From Clostridia bacterium (GTDB taxonomy: Bacteria; Bacillota; Clostridia; Oscillospirales; Acutalibacteraceae), in NCBI GenBank assembly GCA_017543285.1, contig JAFYGK010000008.1:42558-106557 (forward strand): 64,000 bases of DNA. The letters run 5' to 3'. This document shows positions 60,664 through 64,000 of this stretch, in pieces. The notes under the pieces are model-generated. The model did no database searches and was not told the DNA's origin. It was given only the letters and a program-made list of their open reading frames with translations. Within the stretch, counting starts at the first letter, position 1; every line of letters starts with the position of its first letter. Position numbers and translations under genes: made by a program.

Positions 60664-61491
60664 ATGCCGGGTCGTCTGTTTGTTGTCGGAACGCCTATCG
60701 GAAATTTAGGCGATTTCAGCCCAAGAGCCGTTGAGACCCTGAACGCCTGCGATTTTATCGCCGCGGAGGATACAAGGGTCACGCTGAAGCTCTTGAATCA
60801 TTTCGGCATAAAAAAGCATCTCGTAAGCTGCCATGAGCACAACGAGAAAGAAAAGAGCTTTGATATAATAGAGAGAATACTCGGCGGAGAAAACTGCGCG
60901 CTTGTTTCCGACGCGGGGATGCCATGCGTTTCCGATCCGGGCAGCGAGCTTATAAACAAATGCCACGAAAGAGGCATTGAAGTGGCGGCCGTTCCGGGAC
61001 CTACGGCTTTCGCGACGGCCTTTGCGCTGTCGGGCCTGATGTGCAAGCGTTTTACCTTCGAGGGCTTTCTCAGCACCGCAAAACGCTCGCGCCGGGAGCA
61101 TCTTGAAAGCATAAAGCATGAAACGCGTGCCATGATATTTTACGAAGCCCCGCACAAGCTTGTTTATACCCTGAGAGATATGCTGGAATATCTTGGCGAC
61201 AGAAGACTGACCATAGCGAGGGAAATCACCAAGATACATGAGCAGACGATAAGAACGACTCTGAGCGAGGCCGTAAAGCACTACGAGGAAAACACGCCCA
61301 AGGGCGAATTTGTGCTGATAATCGAGGGAGAACAGCCTGAAAAAGAGCAAAGCATGAGCCTTGAAGAAGCGGTGGAATACGCTAGGGAACTTCAAAAGGA
61401 CGGAATGCCCAAAACAGCGGCTGCGAAGGAAGCGGCAAATTTCAGCGGACAAAAAAAGAGCGAAATATATAAAAAACTGACAGAGGAATAA
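60664..61491 (+). CDS. rsmI: 16S rRNA (cytidine(1402)-2'-O)-methyltransferase
   Basis: The 275-residue tetrapyrrole-methylase-fold enzyme methylates the ribose of C1402 in 16S rRNA. The start PGRLFVVGTPIGNLGDFSPR, then AAEDTRVTLKLLNHFGI, ALVSDAGMPCVSDPGSEL near 81-98 and VAAVPGPTAFATAFALSGL near 110 are RsmI signatures. GGAAGG precedes the ATG at 60664; the upstream frame overlaps the TrmN6-type gene. RsmH, the partner enzyme for the same nucleotide, is encoded at 15 kb. Confidence 0.95.
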   Translation: MPGRLFVVGTPIGNLGDFSPRAVETLNACDFIAAEDTRVTLKLLNHFGIKKHLVSCHEHNEKEKSFDIIERILGGENCALVSDAGMPCVSDPGSELINKCHERGIEVAAVPGPTAFATAFALSGLMCKRFTFEGFLSTAKRSRREHLESIKHETRAMIFYEAPHKLVYTLRDMLEYLGDRRLTIAREITKIHEQTIRTTLSEAVKHYEENTPKGEFVLIIEGEQPEKEQSMSLEEAVEYARELQKDGMPKTAAAKEAANFSGQKKSEIYKKLTEE

Positions 61492-61505
61492 CGCGGGAGG
61501 AAAAA

Positions 61506-62120
61506 ATGCAGGGTTTTATGGAATTTATAAAGGATTATATCTGGATTATTTTAGCAGTGATTGCAGGCATTGTTTTTTACATCGTGATGTCATACAGGCG
61601 TATGAAGCCATTGATCAATTCCATGAAGGCAAATGCCGAGCTTGAGGAAAAGTACGGTGAAATGACCGTCGAAAAAATTGACGCAGCCCCGGATGATATA
61701 TTGTGGAAAGCGGTGCTGATGGGCATATGGAGCCGAATGGCAGACGATATGTCCGATGAAAAGGCCGTCTTTGCCTCTCTCAATGATTACCAGAAAACGG
61801 TCTATGCCATAAATAAGATCGAAACCGAGGTTGCTGACAGAGGCCTGGAAACCTTCTATCTGACAAGCCACAGAATGTACGCGCTTGATTCGGATTTTTA
61901 CAGCAAAGTCGGCGCAAAGGCAAAGAGCGAAATAATAAAAAAAGCAAACGCCGTTTTCGAGGAACACAGAGACCTGTTCGAGAAGGGCGAATTGCTTCCG
62001 ATGAGCGAGCAGTATTATTTTGACGACGTCCAGAACGAATGGAACGGCTGCGATGAGGATATTAACGCCCTGTGCGTGAGATATATAAGAGAGCACAAGG
62101 CGGAAATGGCGGAAAGATAA
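61506..62120 (+). CDS. Membrane-anchored protein with DMP19/DUF4375-like domain
   Basis: The 204-residue protein begins with one membrane helix (YIWIILAVIAGIVFYIVMSY, about 11-30) and then a helical cytoplasmic domain. The stretch LNDYQKTVYAINKIETEVADRGLETFYLTS (about 96-125) resembles the DMP19/DUF4375 pattern, in which an N-G-G-F-like motif follows a helix; here it reads DRGLETF. No catalytic motif is evident. GGGAGG precedes the ATG, and it follows rsmI by 14 bases, so it is probably the last gene of the same unit. Confidence 0.7.
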   Translation: MQGFMEFIKDYIWIILAVIAGIVFYIVMSYRRMKPLINSMKANAELEEKYGEMTVEKIDAAPDDILWKAVLMGIWSRMADDMSDEKAVFASLNDYQKTVYAINKIETEVADRGLETFYLTSHRMYALDSDFYSKVGAKAKSEIIKKANAVFEEHRDLFEKGELLPMSEQYYFDDVQNEWNGCDEDINALCVRYIREHKAEMAER

Positions 62121-62233
62121 GAGAAAAGAACGCTTCAAGGCCCCATCTCAGAGAGGATCGGCTCCGTCAGGCGGCTCAGGGAGCCAAAGCTGCTCCACCG
62201 GAGGCCATTTGACTTAAAGCCTTAAGCCCTTAT

Positions 62234-62551
62234 TCAAAACAGCCTGTCCTGCACGAAGGACGCCGCGTATGCAGCAACGCAGGAACATATTGCGACCGTG
62301 AGCAACCCGCGTTCAAACAGCGCGAGGATAACTCCGACGACCAGTGCGGCTATACCGGCGGCGAGACCGTTCCCGGCATAGAAAATATCGGGGATGGTCA
62401 TTGCGGCCAGAACGGCGTAGGGTATGTAATACATAAAGGAGCGGACAAAGCGGCTCTGGATCTTTTTTCTGAAAAGCACCATCGGCAGCATTCTGACGAG
62501 ATAGGTAACGCCTGCCATAATGGCGACATATATAAAGAAATTATTGCTCAA
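62234..62551 (-). CDS. azlD: Branched-chain amino acid exporter small subunit, AzlD
   Basis: The 105-residue membrane protein has four hydrophobic segments and the family stretch GVTYLVRMLPMVLFRKKI near 15-32. AzlD forms a complex with AzlC that exports branched-chain amino acids or similar compounds. Its start overlaps the end of azlC by 11 bases, which implies translational coupling. It is the last gene of the two-gene minus-strand unit. Confidence 0.9.
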   Translation of the reverse strand: MSNNFFIYVAIMAGVTYLVRMLPMVLFRKKIQSRFVRSFMYYIPYAVLAAMTIPDIFYAGNGLAAGIAALVVGVILALFERGLLTVAICSCVAAYAASFVQDRLF

Positions 62552-63266
62552 GCTTTTCGGCCTCCTTTACAGGGAAGAAAAGCGCGCCCAAAACCGAAGC
62601 GGCAACGGCACAGATGATTATTGCAAAGCCGGACGAAACTCCGTTGACATAGGGCACATATCTGAATATGCAGCTGAGCGCGACGGCTATCGCAACAACG
62701 ATAAGCACGCTTCGCTGCTTTTTAGCGGGCGGCACGACGATTGCGATGAACATGCCGTAAATTGCCACACCGAGAGCCTGACGGATATCCTCGGGCAAAA
62801 ACGCGCTCAGCGTCGCGCCCAGAAATGTCCCGAGAGCCCAGCCGAAATAAGGCGTTGTGATAAGCCCGTACATATATTTATTTGAAAGCTCGCCCTGCTT
62901 TGACGATGCGACGGCAAACACCTCGTCGGTATCCACGAAGGAGACAATGAACCGGTCTATCAGCCGGAATCTGCCGTCAACCTTCTGGGAAAGGGTCAGC
63001 GACATGAGCGAATATCTTATGTTGATGATCAGCTGGGTCAGCGCGATTTCTATATATCCCGCGCCGGCCGCGATCAGGGTTATTCCGTTGAACTGACCGG
63101 CGGATGTGACGCAGGAAAGGGATATCAGCAGAGCCTGCCATACGGTAAATCCGTAGGAAACCGCCGCCATGCCGAAGGCTATGGAAACCGATATGTATCC
63201 GAGACATATGGGCAGACCGTCCCTCAGACCCTGCAAATATAGATTTTTCGGTTTGCTGTTTGCCAT
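62541..63266 (-). CDS. azlC: Branched-chain amino acid exporter large subunit, AzlC
   Basis: The 241-residue membrane protein has about seven hydrophobic segments. The start GLRDGLPICLGYISVSIAFGM, then SLSCVTSAGQFNGITLIAAG near 49-68 and IINIRYSLMSLTLSQKV near 78 are AzlC signatures. The complex exports branched-chain amino acids or analogues such as azaleucine. A promoter lies 50-80 bases upstream on the minus strand, and GGAGAAAG precedes the ATG. The gene is divergent from rplS. Confidence 0.93.
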   Translation of the reverse strand: MANSKPKNLYLQGLRDGLPICLGYISVSIAFGMAAVSYGFTVWQALLISLSCVTSAGQFNGITLIAAGAGYIEIALTQLIINIRYSLMSLTLSQKVDGRFRLIDRFIVSFVDTDEVFAVASSKQGELSNKYMYGLITTPYFGWALGTFLGATLSAFLPEDIRQALGVAIYGMFIAIVVPPAKKQRSVLIVVAIAVALSCIFRYVPYVNGVSSGFAIIICAVAASVLGALFFPVKEAEKLEQ

Positions 63267-63316
63267 ATTCTTTCTCCGAAAAGCGTGAAATGCGCGCCAA
63301 CAGTACGCTGAAAAAA

Positions 63317-63345
63317 ATTATAGCATATGGCGGCGATTATTTCAA
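63317..63345 (-). promoter_or_regulatory. Predicted promoter of azlCD
   Basis: On the minus strand TTGAAA (63340-63345) and TATAAT (63317-63322) are 17 bases apart. Confidence 0.75.
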
Positions 63346-63444
63346 ATAATTTCAAAGTAAAGGCAAAAAATCCAACCGTATTCGGCCAAAAAACAACGCC
63401 GGATGATTATTTGCCATTTTTTTCACAAAATAAAGTAAAACCCC

Positions 63445-63473
63445 TTGCAATTAATCCCGGCTTGTGTTATAAT
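63445..63473 (+). promoter_or_regulatory. Predicted promoter of rplS
   Basis: TTGCAA (63445-63450) and TATAAT (63468-63473) are 17 bases apart, giving a leader of about 130 bases. Confidence 0.75.
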
Positions 63474-63479
63474 ACTAAA

Positions 63480-63609
63480 GCATTTGGTTTTCCGCTGCTT
63501 CGAGCAGTGGGGGTCAATGCCATTTAATGACATTGAAGCGGGCAGTCCTCTGTCAAGACGATCCATGCTTGATATCGAATGTCTGAAAACTCAGGAGGAT
63601 TTTTTACAA
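63480..63609 (+). promoter_or_regulatory. Structured leader of rplS (candidate L19 autoregulatory leader)
   Basis: The leader holds a compact hairpin (63492-63499 with 63503-63510, TCG loop) and a longer-range pairing of GACATT (63529-63534) with AATGTC (63578-63583) just upstream of the ribosome-binding site. L19 leaders are known in Firmicutes; whether this belongs to that RNA family is inference. Confidence 0.4.
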
Positions 63610-63954
63610 ATGGATGCATTAAAGTACATTGCACAGGACAGCCTTAAAAAGGAAGTTCCCCAGTTCAACATCGGTGACACGGTCAGAGTAAACGTAAGGA
63701 TTCGCGAAGGCGAAAGAGAAAGAATCCAGGCCTTCGAGGGAACGGTTATTGCCAAGAAGTCCAGTGGCGTTGCCGAAACCTTCACTGTCCGCAGAGTTTC
63801 CTACGGCGTTGGCGTTGAAAGGGTTTTCCCCATTCATTCACCCAATGTTGAGCAGGTCAAGATTATCAGACGCGGTAAGGTTCGCAGAGCCAAGCTCTAT
63901 TATCTCCGCGACAGAGTCGGCAAGGCTGCCAAGGTTAAGGAAAAACTCAAATAA
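63610..63954 (+). CDS. rplS: 50S ribosomal protein L19
   Basis: The 114-residue protein lies at the interface of the two ribosomal subunits. It starts [20 protein letters not shown] and contains [55 protein letters not shown], the L19 signature. The ATG at 63610 follows AGGAGG by about ten bases, and the length is normal. Its neighbours trmD and rimM, often upstream, are absent: it is monocistronic with its own promoter, leader and terminator. Confidence 0.97.
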   Translation: MDALKYIAQDSLKKEVPQFNIGDTVRVNVRIREGERERIQAFEGTVIAKKSSGVAETFTVRRVSYGVGVERVFPIHSPNVEQVKIIRRGKVRRAKLYYLRDRVGKAAKVKEKLK

Positions 63955-63966
63955 GAAAAATCCGAT

Positions 63967-63993
63967 AAAAAGGGACTTTGCAGTCCCTTTTTT
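63967..63993 (+). terminator. Intrinsic terminator of rplS
   Basis: AAAAAGGGACT (63967-63977) pairs with AGTCCCTTTTT (63982-63992) around TTGC, ending in Ts. Confidence 0.9.
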
Positions 63994-64000
63994 GCTTTAT

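Larger units (their letters stand above)
63267..63609. other. Divergent regulatory region between azlC and rplS
   Basis: This 343-base gap holds the azlC promoter on the minus strand, the rplS promoter on the plus strand and a structured rplS leader. No further gene is supported; plus-strand frames that extend upstream from rplS overlap its promoter. Confidence 0.6.

Noticed and set aside
1..64000. tRNA, rRNA, CRISPR array, insertion sequence or prophage
   Set aside because: Reading the gaps showed no cloverleaf with tRNA signature sequences, no regularly spaced repeats, and no transposase, integrase or phage structural motifs.

Overview
The window reads as a chromosomal segment of a Gram-positive, anaerobic, spore-lineage Clostridia bacterium, most likely from the Oscillospirales (Ruminococcaceae/Oscillospiraceae). 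This is inferred from gene content: a glgC-glgD pair, spoVAC and yunB, a SpoVD-type PBP with PASTA domains inside a division/cell-wall (dcw) cluster, a complete six-gene Rnf complex, [FeFe]-hydrogenase maturation (hydF), Rex, a cofactor-independent phosphoglycerate mutase, and a secreted CotH protein ending in a type I dockerin. MurE carries a DNPR motif, which fits meso-diaminopimelate peptidoglycan. I see no tRNA, rRNA, CRISPR array, insertion sequence or prophage. The segment looks like stable core genome with a few lineage-specific genes.

Layout. 1-2.5 kb: 3' part of a transpeptidase gene facing a DIP1984-family gene. 2.6-6.6 kb (minus): glycogen operon glgC-glgD-glgA. 7-9.4 kb: a small conserved gene, spoVAC, an orphan ABC ATPase and yunB. 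9.6-12.6 kb (minus): two RING/zinc-ribbon membrane paralogues followed by galU. 12.8-14.4 kb: TM1266-type regulator and hydF. 14.6-29.3 kb: dcw cluster mraZ-rsmH-ftsL-spoVD-murE-murF-mraY-ftsW/spoVE-murG-murA-ftsQ-ftsZ, with no murD or ftsA inside it. 29.3-35.7 kb: a NusG-II protein, a Gx transporter and rnfCDGEAB, which couple ferredoxin:NAD+ oxidoreduction to ion transport. 35.7-38.3 kb (minus): CotH-dockerin protein. 38.8-43.3 kb: two large, very acidic, poorly characterised proteins, the first an SPFH/zinc-ribbon protein and the second a two-helix membrane protein. 43.6-47.4 kb: gdhA, rsuA and a PucR-type regulator. 47.7-52.3 kb: ftsE-ftsX-M23 hydrolase-S41 protease, a peptidoglycan remodelling set. 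52.5-56.5 kb: aconitase, isocitrate dehydrogenase and rex. 56.5-64 kb: an HPr-like small protein, apgM, a corrinoid adenosyltransferase, a 2[4Fe-4S] ferredoxin, a TrmN6-type methyltransferase, rsmI, a membrane protein, azlCD and rplS.

How the parts work together. Three themes dominate: envelope growth and division (dcw, ftsEX with hydrolase, first PBP), redox and energy metabolism (Rnf, ferredoxin, hydF, Rex, Acn/Icd/GdhA leading to glutamate), and carbon storage (glg, galU, apgM). A near-perfect Rex operator lies between the HPr-like gene and apgM, close to rex itself, and suggests NADH-responsive control there.

The most promising poorly described items are the tandem acidic SPFH and membrane proteins, the tandem RING/DUF2628-like membrane proteins upstream of galU, the HPr-like 83-residue protein, and repeated motifs in front of gdhA and the PucR-type regulator. 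All functional calls come from reading motifs by eye; no database search was run.
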